DNA of 49,014 bases from contig JBAZSD010000030.1 in the NCBI GenBank assembly GCA_041662605.1, positions 1 to 49,014 on the forward strand, in the 5' to 3' direction. The notes beneath the pieces were generated by a model. It was not told the origin of the DNA. It saw only the letters and a program-made list of their open reading frames with translations, and did not search any database. This document shows positions 1 through 9,237 of the stretch, in pieces (within the stretch, counting starts at the first letter, position 1; each line of letters opens with the position of its first letter). Origin of the DNA: Desulfomonilaceae bacterium. Lineage in GTDB: Bacteria > Desulfobacterota > Desulfomonilia > Desulfomonilales > Desulfomonilaceae. The position numbers and the translations under genes were made by a program.

Positions 1-135
1 AGGATACAGACCCTTAAAAAGTTGAGTCTTGGGTCTGTCGACCCGACGAAAAACCAAGGCTAGCCCTCCAACGGTCGTGAAAAAGCCGAGAATCACTCCC
101 CGCCAAAATCGCGTGGTGGATTTTGGACTAGGCAT
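1..135 (-). CDS. N-terminal fragment of a small membrane-anchored protein (truncated by window edge)
   Basis: An ATG at 133-135 on the minus strand opens a frame of 45 codons that runs off the left edge without a stop. The translation begins MPSPKSTTRFW and contains one hydrophobic segment (about residues 12-29, GVILGFFTTVGGLALVF) followed by a basic stretch RRVDRPK, as in a single-pass inner-membrane protein with its N-terminus inside. I see no convincing Shine-Dalgarno. The start is divergent from the SH3 lipoprotein gene at 202. The family is not recognisable from this fragment. Confidence 0.45.
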   Translation of the reverse strand, partial: MPSPKSTTRFWRGVILGFFTTVGGLALVFRRVDRPKTQLFKGLYP

Positions 136-201
136 TTTATTGATTGTTCGACGATTTGGAAATATAAGAATTCGAATCATTCCGAAAGAGGGTTTCGATT
201 A

Positions 202-1317
202 ATGGAACCATTCAAGACTGACTCCAACAGATTCCAGAAGAATAAACTTCTGTTTTTAGTATTGGTTTCGTTTATATGCTCCATGGCTATTGGATGCCAG
301 GAAGTTGAGACTGTCAAAAGAGAAATTATCCTCAAAATCCAGTCCCAATTGCTCAAGAAAAAAACGCAGTTCACTCCTCGAGATGGCATAACCCTTCGAC
401 CTACGTCACTATACCAGACTGCCAACCTCAATTCTGAAATCCTTAGGAAATTGCCGGCCGAAACCCCTCTGAGTTTGTTGGACAAGGTCGGAGAAATGTT
501 TAAGGTGAGGACAAGGGATGGGAGGGAAGGCTATGTTGAACAAAAAGCAATAGGGGGCGAGGACATAATCGCCAAGACCCAGCAGTTGAGAAAATCAATA
601 GAGGGTATGCCTTCTCAGGCTGAAGCAGTGACCAAAAGTAAAGCCAATTTCAGACTAAGCCCAGGGCGTCAGCATGAAATTATAGAAGTGCTACCCCCTG
701 GGAAAAAACTTGAAGTCTTCGAACGGGTCGTAACGGTCAGAAGTCCGTATTCAGAAAAAGGGGCTACTCGGAACAAGCAATCAGATAATGGCGTTACTCC
801 CGCCGATGAGCCGCCGATTCCCGAGGAAGGAGCCGGAACTGATGACGTTCGCAAGGACGTCTGGTACAAAGTCAAAATAGAAGACGGGAGGGTCGGCTAC
901 ATATTTACGCACAACATGAAGCTTACGCCTCCAGAAGATATAGCAAAAATCGTCCCATTCATGCGTATGGTGGCCTGGCGTACGGTTAATGTGACAGATG
1001 ACCCGGACATTGGGGCCAAAAGTAACTATATTGTTGCTTATGCCCCGATTGGTAAAGACCCTGGATGTGACTACACCCGATTGTACCTCGTGAGCTGGTC
1101 TTCAAAGCTCAAGAGAAGAATCATTACTTGGCAGTTGCGGACCACCGGAGTTCTCCCAATCACCGATTATCATTTCGAGGGGAAACCTGGATTTAGTGTT
1201 CGCTTTCTGCATCCGACAAAATCGGACAAACTTGTATTGGCAAATTTTGTTTTCAATAAAGGGACGGTTAAGAAAGTCAGCGAAGAGGAGGTCCCCAGCA
1301 CGATCGATCTACATTGA
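202..1317 (+). CDS. SH3-domain lipoprotein
   Basis: A 371-residue exported protein. Residues 14-31 form a hydrophobic signal and the lipobox AIGC puts the lipidated cysteine at residue 32. A first bacterial SH3-like domain spans about 60-120 (LRPTSLYQTANLNSEIL followed by a GREGYVE strand). A second, at about 145-245, is split by a low-complexity insert rich in Pro/Glu/Gly. The last 120 residues form a separate domain I do not recognise. SH3b domains usually bind peptidoglycan or act as protein-interaction modules, so an envelope role is likely. The ATG is preceded by GAGGG about 9 nt upstream. It is convergent with the LemA-like gene. Confidence 0.75.
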   Translation: MEPFKTDSNRFQKNKLLFLVLVSFICSMAIGCQEVETVKREIILKIQSQLLKKKTQFTPRDGITLRPTSLYQTANLNSEILRKLPAETPLSLLDKVGEMFKVRTRDGREGYVEQKAIGGEDIIAKTQQLRKSIEGMPSQAEAVTKSKANFRLSPGRQHEIIEVLPPGKKLEVFERVVTVRSPYSEKGATRNKQSDNGVTPADEPPIPEEGAGTDDVRKDVWYKVKIEDGRVGYIFTHNMKLTPPEDIAKIVPFMRMVAWRTVNVTDDPDIGAKSNYIVAYAPIGKDPGCDYTRLYLVSWSSKLKRRIITWQLRTTGVLPITDYHFEGKPGFSVRFLHPTKSDKLVLANFVFNKGTVKKVSEEEVPSTIDLH

Positions 1318-1337
1318 CGGGGATTTAGCGATTTGAA

Positions 1338-2015
1338 TCAAGCGTTTCCACGACGATCAGCATGTGTGAATGGAAACTTATTTAGGGGAACAAATCCAAA
1401 TATTGCAGCCAGCATGTTTTGGGGGAATGGGGTCAATAGGCTATTGTACATTTTGGCCTTTTCGTTGTAATTCATCCGTTTCAATTTGAGGTCATGATTT
1501 ATGGCGTCTATACGGGCCCAGTTTCCGATAAATGTTGGATGGGCCCTCAGTTCTGCGGAAGAATCGGCGAGTTGAGCAAGCTTGGCCAGTCTCTGGTCAG
1601 TTTCATCAATGCTGGATATTATAGCGTCAGGGTCGGCTGCTCTAAGGAGTATCGACCGTTCCTCGAGTATTTTTTCACCCCATTTGTTCTGTATAACTCC
1701 AAATCCCCTGAGGACTTGCACTACGCCCTGAATTAAATCATTTCGCTCTCTGGCCAGGTTAACCATCCCGTCCCATTGGACTCTCGCTTCGCCTCTAATC
1801 TCCTTTAAGGCAGGTCTAAGCGAAATAAAAGAAATAATTGAGAGTGTCATAAATGCGACCAATACCGCGCAGGAAAACTCAATGAACCGCGAAATAGTTT
1901 TTGAATGATGTTTTGAAAAACATATCAGGCCATCATCAACCCCTTCGGAATCCATAGATCGGAGAACCATGATAGGCTTTTGATGGTAACTGGAAAAATT
2001 GTGGTTCAGCGCCAT
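1338..2015 (-). CDS. LemA-like membrane protein
   Basis: A protein of about 225 residues with one transmembrane segment (FIEFSCAVLVAFMTLSIISF) followed by helical LemA-type sequence: VQWDGMVNLARERNDLIQGV corresponds to the family's 'vesqyqrRadLiPnLV' helix, and the C-terminal YNSLLTPFPQNMLA plus IFGF match the conserved 'YN..i.sFP.nllA..fGf' ending. LemA proteins are membrane-anchored helical proteins of unsettled function. The frame extends upstream to a TTG at 2039, but the ATG at 2015 has GGAAAG 5 nt before it and is the better start. The N-terminal cytoplasmic region of about 45 residues is longer than in typical LemA. Confidence 0.7.
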   Translation of the reverse strand: MALNHNFSSYHQKPIMVLRSMDSEGVDDGLICFSKHHSKTISRFIEFSCAVLVAFMTLSIISFISLRPALKEIRGEARVQWDGMVNLARERNDLIQGVVQVLRGFGVIQNKWGEKILEERSILLRAADPDAIISSIDETDQRLAKLAQLADSSAELRAHPTFIGNWARIDAINHDLKLKRMNYNEKAKMYNSLLTPFPQNMLAAIFGFVPLNKFPFTHADRRGNA

Positions 2016-2255
2016 GTAACTTTCCAAGTGTATTAACAAACAGTTGAAGTCAGAAACAAATAACCTTTCTTATTTCCAAGACCGAACTTGTATTGTTACT
2101 CAAGCAGCGTGTCAACTAAATTCTTATTGCGCCAGACATATTTTACGATTGTGATCATCTGTTGATCCCAGTGGCCGTTCACGTTGACTTTGCTCAAGTC
2201 ATGAATCATGATAATCTTGCAACGTTGGACTTTTTGAAGACTTACGAGGTGTATA

Positions 2256-3191
2256 ATGTCACGTTACAATAATCGTCGGGAATTTTTAAGAAACGGTTTA
2301 GTAGCGTCTGCGGCTATAGCCGGAGTTTCTCTTGGAATCATAGAACCCTCTGAATCTCTTGCGGACGAATACCCGGATCTCACCATTTGTAACGGCAAGG
2401 ACCCAGCTATTATCACGAGGCAGGCGATTGACGCCTTGGGGGGAATTAAGCGATTTGTGAAACCAGGGGCAAAGGTTCTGATAAAACCGAACATGAGCTT
2501 TGCGCGTGGGCCTGAATCGGGAGCCAACACTAACCCGCTGGTAGTAAGAGAAGTCGCCAGATTGTGCGCAGACGCGGGGGCGTCCCGGATCTCGATTGTT
2601 GACAATGTTTTGAACAATCCCTCAGATTGTATGAAACTGTCCAAGATTCCGGAATTCTGCAAAGAAGTGCCGAACACACACGTCAATTATGTGAAGAATG
2701 AGCGTCTTTTCAGGGATGTTGCCGTTGATCGGGGAACTCAGTTCAAAAAAATGAAAGTACTGTCCGACGCCCTTGACGCTGACACGCTGATAGCGGTTCC
2801 CGTAGGAAAATCGCACGGATCGTCCGGTGTAAGCATGTCAATGAAGGGCATGATGGGTCTGATCTATGATCGGATCTCATTTCATAATCGGTATGATCTC
2901 CATGAGTCTATCGTCGACATGGTGACCGTTTTAAAACCTCATTTGGTAGTCATGGACGGGACAAGAATTCTGAGCACCGGTGGACCTGGGGGGCCGGGAG
3001 TAGTTATTCCAATGGATCTTGTGATAGCCTCAACGGACATGGTGGCTGCGGACGCCCAGATGACGGCCTTGGGAAAATGGTATGGGAAGAAAATTCAACC
3101 CAAACAAATTAAACACATCCGAATTGCGGCTGAACGCGGACTTGGAAGAATAGATCTTGAGAATTTGAACATAAAGAAGATCAGCGTTTGA
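2256..3191 (+). CDS. DUF362 domain protein with Tat-type signal
   Basis: A 311-residue protein. The N-terminus RREFLRNG followed by an Ala/Gly-rich hydrophobic stretch resembles a twin-arginine signal, predicting export after folding. The rest is a DUF362 domain: KPGAKVLIKPNMSF near residue 80, then ADAGASRISIVDN, PVGKSHGSSGVSMSMKGMMGL and MDGTRILSTGGPGGPG. DUF362 proteins often accompany ferredoxin domains, and their biochemical role is poorly defined. The stop codon overlaps the TTG start of the next gene (TTGA), so the two are probably translationally coupled. A GAGGTG Shine-Dalgarno precedes the ATG. Confidence 0.8.
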   Translation: MSRYNNRREFLRNGLVASAAIAGVSLGIIEPSESLADEYPDLTICNGKDPAIITRQAIDALGGIKRFVKPGAKVLIKPNMSFARGPESGANTNPLVVREVARLCADAGASRISIVDNVLNNPSDCMKLSKIPEFCKEVPNTHVNYVKNERLFRDVAVDRGTQFKKMKVLSDALDADTLIAVPVGKSHGSSGVSMSMKGMMGLIYDRISFHNRYDLHESIVDMVTVLKPHLVVMDGTRILSTGGPGGPGVVIPMDLVIASTDMVAADAQMTALGKWYGKKIQPKQIKHIRIAAERGLGRIDLENLNIKKISV

Positions 3192-4876
3192 TTCGACTTC
3201 AGAGATTAATACAGCTAATCAGCTTAGCGGTTTTTTTGTTTTTCATAATCTGGGCGGCGTATCCCGAAACTCTTGATCTACCTCTGGACACGTTTCTCAA
3301 GCTGGACCCCTTGATCGCAGGCGTCACCCTCATAACGTCACGTCACGTCCAGGTAGGTTTTCTTTTGTCATTGCTGGTATTGTTGAGCGCTCTGGTAGTT
3401 GGGCGGGGGTTCTGTGGGTACGTGTGTCCCATGGGGACAACGATCGATGGGATTCAAGGAGCTATCTATCCCAAGTCAAGACTAAGGTCTCCTCGGTCTG
3501 GATATGATTCTAGGTCCCAATATCGCTCAATCAAATATTACATACTGCTAATAACGCTGGCGGCGGCCGTAGGAGGGGTGTCTCTCGCTTTTCTTGTGGC
3601 CCCGATTTCTTTAGTTACCCGGTTTTGGGGGCAAGTGGCGTATCCGATTTTCCTGTCAATTGCCGACGTAGGGCTGGATCTAGCTTCCCCCCTTTATAAA
3701 TTCTTCCCGGATCTTGCCTACGTTCAGATTTCACGCAGAGTTTCCAATGCCAATTATTTCATCGCCGGATTTATATTCTTTGTTTCAGCGCTGGCCATAA
3801 TCTCTCCCAGGTTCTGGTGTTCATTCTTGTGCCCGGCGGGGGCGATGCTGGCGATACTGTCGAGGAGACCCCTTATTCGTAGGAGTGTCAACTCTTCGTG
3901 CACTCAGTGTGGGCTATGTGTAAGAAATTGTCCCACAACAGCGATCGGAGAAGATCCGCATAGGACGAGCTTCCAGGAATGCCTGGTTTGCCGCCGTTGT
4001 AAGGAAGTATGTCCCGAGAGCGCAATTTCCTTTATCCCCGGTCGAGATTCTACGGCCACTGTCTCGACTACTCCGAATATTACCCGGAGAGGCATATTAC
4101 TATCGGCGTTTTCTGGACTAACACTGGCAGCCCTGACTAGAACCGGATGGAATCAGCCTCGTTTATTGGGACAGGAAAGGGCTGTTACCCCGGCTGATTT
4201 GATTCGTCCTCCAGGAGCGATGCCGGAACCTGAATTTCTAAAGCTGTGCGTGAGGTGCGGACTATGTATGAAGGCCTGCGCTACAAACACTTTACAGCCT
4301 GTATGGCTCAAAGCTGGACTGGAGGGCTTGTTCAGCCCAACGCTTGTTCCAAGGTTGGCCGCTTGCGCTGTCAACTGCGCAGTTTGCGGTTCTGTTTGCC
4401 CAACAGGAGCGATCCGAAAGCTGCCCGTGGAGGAAAAGATTCAGGCAAAAATTGGAACAGCTTGGATTGACAGGCAAAACTGTCTCGTCTGGAATCAGGA
4501 CAAGAAATGTCTGGTGTGTGGCGAGGTTTGTCCTTACCACGCGATTTCTTTTCAACCTGCTCAAGGACGGAAGAATGGCGTGCCTGTTGTACACGCGAAT
4601 CGATGCGCAGGATGTGGGTGGTGTGAAAATAAGTGTCCCGTCGAAGGGGCGGCGGCTGTTAGGGTCTCGGTTGCAGGAGAGGTGAGACTCGAATCAGGTT
4701 CCTATATTGCCAAAGCTAAAGAATATGGATTGGAGTTCAAGGTTGCGGACAAGAATTTTGACAAGCTTGCTCCTGACACATTTGAATCATCCGGGATTGA
4801 GGAAGACTCAACGTCTGAAAACGGAGTCCCCACCTCCAATAAGGACAAGCTCCCGCCAGGTGTCCTGGATGAGTGA
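3188..4876 (+). CDS. NapH/NapG-like fused membrane polyferredoxin
   Basis: A 562-residue protein that reads as two modules. Residues 1 to about 290 resemble NapH/MauN: several membrane segments, two CxxxCP loops (CGYVCPMG near 76-80 and CSFLCPAG near 212-216), then two [4Fe-4S] motifs (CTQCGLCVRNCP, CLVCRRCKEVCP). A second internal Tat-like sequence (TRRGILLSAFSGLTLAAL, about 300-318) opens a NapG/MauM-like module with RPPGAMPEPEFLKLCVRCGLCMKAC and three more cluster motifs, ending in CAGCGWCENKCP. In other bacteria these are separate quinol-oxidising (NapH) and electron-relay (NapG) proteins. No nap catalytic gene is nearby, so the electron acceptor is unknown. The start TTG overlaps the DUF362 stop. 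Confidence 0.8.
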   Translation: MIRLQRLIQLISLAVFLFFIIWAAYPETLDLPLDTFLKLDPLIAGVTLITSRHVQVGFLLSLLVLLSALVVGRGFCGYVCPMGTTIDGIQGAIYPKSRLRSPRSGYDSRSQYRSIKYYILLITLAAAVGGVSLAFLVAPISLVTRFWGQVAYPIFLSIADVGLDLASPLYKFFPDLAYVQISRRVSNANYFIAGFIFFVSALAIISPRFWCSFLCPAGAMLAILSRRPLIRRSVNSSCTQCGLCVRNCPTTAIGEDPHRTSFQECLVCRRCKEVCPESAISFIPGRDSTATVSTTPNITRRGILLSAFSGLTLAALTRTGWNQPRLLGQERAVTPADLIRPPGAMPEPEFLKLCVRCGLCMKACATNTLQPVWLKAGLEGLFSPTLVPRLAACAVNCAVCGSVCPTGAIRKLPVEEKIQAKIGTAWIDRQNCLVWNQDKKCLVCGEVCPYHAISFQPAQGRKNGVPVVHANRCAGCGWCENKCPVEGAAAVRVSVAGEVRLESGSYIAKAKEYGLEFKVADKNFDKLAPDTFESSGIEEDSTSENGVPTSNKDKLPPGVLDE

Positions 4877-5093
4877 CATATTCGTCATTTGCCGCGTAAT
4901 AAACCCTTCTCATAAAAATATCGAAACACCACAAATTGATCAATTCCGGTCAATTCAACTACTTTAAAAATCGTTACAGATTGTCTGGCCATCTTCAGTT
5001 CGTTGATTACCCTCGTGATTCTACCGTACACCTCGTTACTCTCATTTATGTCCATCTATTGATCTCCCCGAACTATTCTCTAATTCACATTAC

Positions 5094-7727
5094 TCAAGGG
5101 AAAATAAATTTCTCCGCTGAATTGATGGCTTCGTCCAACGATTCCACATCCGAGACGCCTGCTTGAGCCATATCGGGACGTCCTCCTCCCGAGCCTCCTA
5201 TAGATTCGGCGGCCCTCTTAACAATGTTCCCTGCGTGGAACCTGTCCGTAAGATCCTTGGTTACCAGCGCCAACAGAAAAGCTTTGCCCTCAGCTTTCGC
5301 CCCTAACAAAGCAACACCCGATTTGAGTTTGTCCTTTATTCTGTCCGCATATTCTCGCAATTCTTTCGGATTGTGGATATCCTCGACAATGTGCGTGAGT
5401 ACCTTGACACCATTAATTTCCTTCAAACCTTCTAGAATATCAGATCCTTCCCGACGAGCGAACTTTTGCTTGATATCCAATATCTCTCGATCTTTTGCCT
5501 TCTTTTCCTCAATCAGCTTGTCCAGTTTTTGGGCCACCTCGCCTTTTGCGGCGCGAAGCCGACTACCGACCTGGTTCAATTCATTTTCCACTTTGCGCAG
5601 GTATGATATCACGCCCATTCCAGTCACAGCTTCGACTCTACGCACTCCTGAAGCAATACCTCCCTCGGAAGTGATCTTAAATAGACCAATCTCTCCAGTC
5701 CGAGACGCGTGAGTCCCACCGCATAACTCTTTGCTGAATTCGCCCACTGAGACAACCCTTACATCAGTTCCATATTTCTCTCCAAACAAAGCAGTCGCTC
5801 CCATCTCTACAGCCTTTTCGACGGGCATCTCCAGGACTGCGACATCGATGTCTTCAAGGATCCTTTCATTCACAAGGTTTTCAACTCGCTCCAGTTCCTT
5901 GTCTGTTATGGAGGAAAAGTGAGTGAAATCGAAACGGAGTCTGGTGGGTTCAACGAGAGATCCTCTCTGGTTGACGTGTGGTCCTAAAACTTCTCTTAAA
6001 GCCCACTGGAGGAGGTGGGTGGCGGAATGATTGGCCATGATTGACCTTCTTATCCCTGTTTCGACCTCTAGCGAAACCACATCTCCTATTGCGAAGGAAC
6101 CTGATTTCACGATTCCCTTGTGAACTATCAGTGTTGATCCGAGCCTGGTAGTGTCCTGAACTTCCAGTTCCGCTCCGTCTTTGGCTATAACTCCATGGTC
6201 CCCAACCTGTCCTCCGGATTCACCATAGAATGGGGTCCTGTCTGTAATGATCGAGACAATATCGCCAGACGCAGTTTTGTCGATTCTTTTGCCGTCTTTT
6301 AAAATTGCCGTAATTGCCCCAGTGTCTTCAAGTCTCTCATAACCGGTAAATTCTACGGCCCCAAGGTCTCTGACAGCGTCCCAGGGGACCGTTGTTTCTA
6401 TACTTCCGTTTCCTTCCCAGGCCTGACGGGCCATCTCTTTTTGTTTGGCCATCTCTGTCTCAAACCCGTGATGGTCGACGACCATTCCAGCCTCTCTGGC
6501 AAGGTCCTCAGTCAGGTCTCGGGGGAAACCAAATGTGTCATAGAGTCGAAAAGCAACAGTTCCAGGAACCTCTAAACTCCCGGAATTGCCGAGACGGGTT
6601 ATTTCTTCATCAAAAAGCGCCAATCCGCGTGTCAGAGTCTGAAGAAAACGTTCCTCTTCATTTTTGATGACTTCATCTATTAAAGCTCGTCTGGTTCCGA
6701 GTTCCGGGTAGACGGTGGCCATGGTCTCAACTACAACCGAGGCCGTGCTGTACAGAAAAGGCTCATCAAGTCCCAATCGTTTGCCGTAACGCAAGGCCCG
6801 TCGCATTATCCTTCTCAAGACATAGCCTCTGCCTTCGTTAGAAGGCAGTACTCCGTCCGCGATCAGGAAAGCGGCGGCTCTACTGTGATCCGCAATTACC
6901 CTGATGGCGACCGTTTCATTTGGGCCTGAATCACGGCATTTCCCTGATAGTTTTTCTATTTTACGAATTATAGGCTCGAATATATCTGAGTCCCAGTTGC
7001 TGTCCTTACCCTGGATTACGGCGGCAAGCCTCTCCAGCCCGAGTCCGGTGTCAATTGAAGGACGAGGCAACGGCTCAAGCCGACCGGAAGCGTCTCGATT
7101 GTATTGCATGAAAACCAGGTTCCAGAGTTCGAGGAATCTATCACAATCACAATCAGGGCCGCAATCTGGGGAGCCGCAACCAAGTCTCTCTCCCTGATCT
7201 ATATGTATTTCAGAACATGGACCACACGGACCGGTATCTCCCATACTCCAAAAATTGTCCTTGTCACCCAGACGGATAATCGGGTTGGCGCCGTTTCCTA
7301 AAACCTTTTTCCAAATGCCGTTAGCAGAATCGTCATCCAGATAAATCGTAACATGTAGGCGATCTTTGGGAAGAGAAAGCTTCTTTGTAAGGAATTCCCA
7401 AGCGAAAGCTATGGCGTCCTCTTTGAAATAATCTCCAAATGAAAAGTTCCCAAGCATTTCAAAAAACGTGTGATGCCTCGCCGTTTGGCCCACATTCTCC
7501 AGGTCGTTATGCTTTCCGCTCACTCGCAGACACTTCTGAGCCGTGACCGCTCTTTTATACCGTCTATGTTCCTTGCCCGTGAAAACGCCCTTAAATTGAA
7601 CCATTCCAGCGTTTGTAAAAAGTAGAGTGGCGTCTCCACTGGGAATCAGCGATGAACTTCCCACTCTTGTGTGTCCTTGGGCTTCAAAATATTTTAGAAA
7701 CTCTTCACGCAACTCAGCGCCGGTCAT
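5094..7727 (-). CDS. alaS: Alanine--tRNA ligase
   Basis: A 877-residue protein of full family length. It charges tRNA-Ala in the cytoplasm. The N-terminal class II catalytic core starts MTGAELREEFLKYFEAQGHT and holds the VGQTARHHTFFEMLGN signature. The editing domain has the zinc-site motifs HSATHLL and CGGTH that clear Ser-tRNA-Ala. The C-terminal C-Ala domain ends with the glycine-rich SIGGSGGGRPDMAQAG motif. GGGAGG lies 7 nt upstream of the ATG. It is convergent with the polyferredoxin gene and divergent from the methyltransferase gene. Confidence 0.97.
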   Translation of the reverse strand: MTGAELREEFLKYFEAQGHTRVGSSSLIPSGDATLLFTNAGMVQFKGVFTGKEHRRYKRAVTAQKCLRVSGKHNDLENVGQTARHHTFFEMLGNFSFGDYFKEDAIAFAWEFLTKKLSLPKDRLHVTIYLDDDSANGIWKKVLGNGANPIIRLGDKDNFWSMGDTGPCGPCSEIHIDQGERLGCGSPDCGPDCDCDRFLELWNLVFMQYNRDASGRLEPLPRPSIDTGLGLERLAAVIQGKDSNWDSDIFEPIIRKIEKLSGKCRDSGPNETVAIRVIADHSRAAAFLIADGVLPSNEGRGYVLRRIMRRALRYGKRLGLDEPFLYSTASVVVETMATVYPELGTRRALIDEVIKNEEERFLQTLTRGLALFDEEITRLGNSGSLEVPGTVAFRLYDTFGFPRDLTEDLAREAGMVVDHHGFETEMAKQKEMARQAWEGNGSIETTVPWDAVRDLGAVEFTGYERLEDTGAITAILKDGKRIDKTASGDIVSIITDRTPFYGESGGQVGDHGVIAKDGAELEVQDTTRLGSTLIVHKGIVKSGSFAIGDVVSLEVETGIRRSIMANHSATHLLQWALREVLGPHVNQRGSLVEPTRLRFDFTHFSSITDKELERVENLVNERILEDIDVAVLEMPVEKAVEMGATALFGEKYGTDVRVVSVGEFSKELCGGTHASRTGEIGLFKITSEGGIASGVRRVEAVTGMGVISYLRKVENELNQVGSRLRAAKGEVAQKLDKLIEEKKAKDREILDIKQKFARREGSDILEGLKEINGVKVLTHIVEDIHNPKELREYADRIKDKLKSGVALLGAKAEGKAFLLALVTKDLTDRFHAGNIVKRAAESIGGSGGGRPDMAQAGVSDVESLDEAINSAEKFIFP

Positions 7728-8172
7728 AAAACCTCCCAGCCTTTATGTGAGACTCATAGTCGCTTGGCTCAGGCTCGAACTCCGCCATTTTTAAAGAATT
7801 ATCACACTTTGTGAGTATCTGGCAACAAAGCGTAACGTTGTCAAACCGAATGGAAGGGATTTTCTTGAGTGTTGCTATTCCCGCTCCGTTTAGAAGGGCT
7901 GAAAATTGAATCCCTTGCGAGGGACTATGAAAGCGGGATCTGGATCTGCGATTGGTCCTGAACCAACTTCTGAGAACTTATAGTTGTTAGATTGGTATGT
8001 TATATCAATTTTAAAGCATATTACATGGATATTAAATAAGTCAATTTATTAAGTAAACTATTTATTCATACGAAATAAAAGAAAAAAGTTGACATGTAAA
8101 TGGTGATATATTACTTGTCACTCCTGTCGGCCACTGAGCCACGCCACTAAAGCATGGATTCCCAGAGATAAA
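7728..8172. other. Intergenic region between alaS and the DNA methyltransferase gene
   Basis: A 445-bp gap between divergent genes. The right half (about 8000-8115) is strongly AT-rich. Apart from the alaS promoter on the minus strand, a TTGACA at 8089-8094 on the plus strand could be a -35 element for the methyltransferase, but no strong -10 follows at the right distance. No tRNA, small ORF or repeat was recognised. Confidence 0.5.
7798..7825 (-). promoter_or_regulatory. Candidate alaS promoter with internal palindrome
   Basis: Reading the minus strand, TTGCCA (7820-7825) and GATAAT (7798-7803) are separated by 16 nt, a good sigma-70 match. The spacer side carries a perfect inverted repeat TCACA-CTT-TGTGA at 7802-7814 that overlaps the -10 element. 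E. coli AlaS is known to repress its own transcription through a palindrome at its promoter, and a similar arrangement is possible here. This is inference from position only. Confidence 0.45.
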
Positions 8173-9075
8173 GTGCAGAAACACAGAACAACTACTAAGG
8201 CCTTTGGGGTAGGTAAACGCGAGAATCACGATTCATCGTCATTTTATGGCCGTAAGCTATTTTCTTCATCTAGTGTAGAGGAAGAAAGGGGAATTGAGGG
8301 ATCTGCGCCTGCAGAAGTATTGGATCGGATTTTCTCCCATTCTTCCGAGAACATGCATGAACTGCCTGACAATTCTGTCGCTTTGATGGTCACGTCCCCA
8401 CCGTACAATGTAGGTAAGGATTACGATGTAGACCTTACCCTTGAAGAATATCTGAATCTTCTGGAAAAAGTGCTGGGAGAAACTAAAAGGACGCTCATGC
8501 CGGGGGGGCGCATCGCATTCAATGTCGCCAATGTTGGACGCAAGCCCTATATACCTTTGAACTCATTTGTAGCAGTGATTGCTTCCCGTCTCGGTCTGCT
8601 GATGAGGGGTGAAATAATCTGGGTGAAGGGAAAAGGATCCAGCGGTTCGTGCGCATGGGGATCATGGATGTCGGCAGGCAACCCTACTCTAAGAGATCTG
8701 CATGAGTACGTGCTGATATTTTCTAAAGATCGTTTCGACAGGCCGAATAAGGGAAAATCGACAATCAGTCGTGAAGAATTTATGCGTGCCACCACAAGTG
8801 TTTGGGAAATCCAGTCTGAATCAGCCAGGAGAGTAGGGCACCCAGCTCCGTTTCCCCTGGGTTTGGCCGAGCGTTTGATCAATCTTTACAGCTTCGAAGG
8901 CGATGTGGTGCTTGACCCGTTCATGGGAAGTGGGTCCTCCGCAGTGGCCGCCAAAAAACTTGGAAGACATTTTGTTGGTTATGAAATTAACCCGGAGTAC
9001 ATTGACCTTAGTCATCAGAGACTTGAGCGGCTCGTGTCAGAAATTCCGAAACAAAACAGTCGATCCGTCGCATAA
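8173..9075 (+). CDS. Site-specific DNA methyltransferase (class beta, N4-cytosine or N6-adenine)
   Basis: A 300-residue SAM-dependent methyltransferase that modifies an exocyclic amino group in DNA. The catalytic motif IV TSPPYN (residues 74-79) lies before the SAM-binding motif I DPFMGSGSSAVAA (about 248), the order of class beta enzymes. The SPPY form is commoner in N4-cytosine enzymes but also occurs in N6-adenine ones. The region between the motifs (about 110-225) would hold the target-recognition domain. The start is a GTG. The first 45 residues look unstructured and may be partly untranslated. No restriction endonuclease gene is adjacent, so it is an orphan in this window. Confidence 0.85.
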   Translation: MQKHRTTTKAFGVGKRENHDSSSFYGRKLFSSSSVEEERGIEGSAPAEVLDRIFSHSSENMHELPDNSVALMVTSPPYNVGKDYDVDLTLEEYLNLLEKVLGETKRTLMPGGRIAFNVANVGRKPYIPLNSFVAVIASRLGLLMRGEIIWVKGKGSSGSCAWGSWMSAGNPTLRDLHEYVLIFSKDRFDRPNKGKSTISREEFMRATTSVWEIQSESARRVGHPAPFPLGLAERLINLYSFEGDVVLDPFMGSGSSAVAAKKLGRHFVGYEINPEYIDLSHQRLERLVSEIPKQNSRSVA

Positions 9076-9168
9076 AATCCAGCCCGAAAAATCAATTCCA
9101 CCGACTACTCATCAGTATTTCTTACTGCCAAAGACCAGGGAAAAAGAAATTTCCGGATATTGATTAAG

Positions 9169-9197
9169 TTGAAAAACCAGGTTCAACATGATATATT
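9169..9197 (+). promoter_or_regulatory. Candidate sigma-70 promoter for the lipoprotein gene
   Basis: TTGAAA at 9169-9174 and TATATT at 9192-9197 are spaced by exactly 17 nt, 40 bp upstream of the lipoprotein ATG. Transcription would start near 9204. Confidence 0.55.
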
Positions 9198-9237
9198 TAC
9201 ATTACTTTTTTCCTAAATTATATAAATGGAATAATAA

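Noticed and set aside
8089..8117. Strong promoter for the DNA methyltransferase
   Set aside because: The -35 TTGACA is perfect but the sequence 16-18 nt downstream (TTACTT/TACTTG) is a poor -10, so it is only mentioned in the intergenic note.
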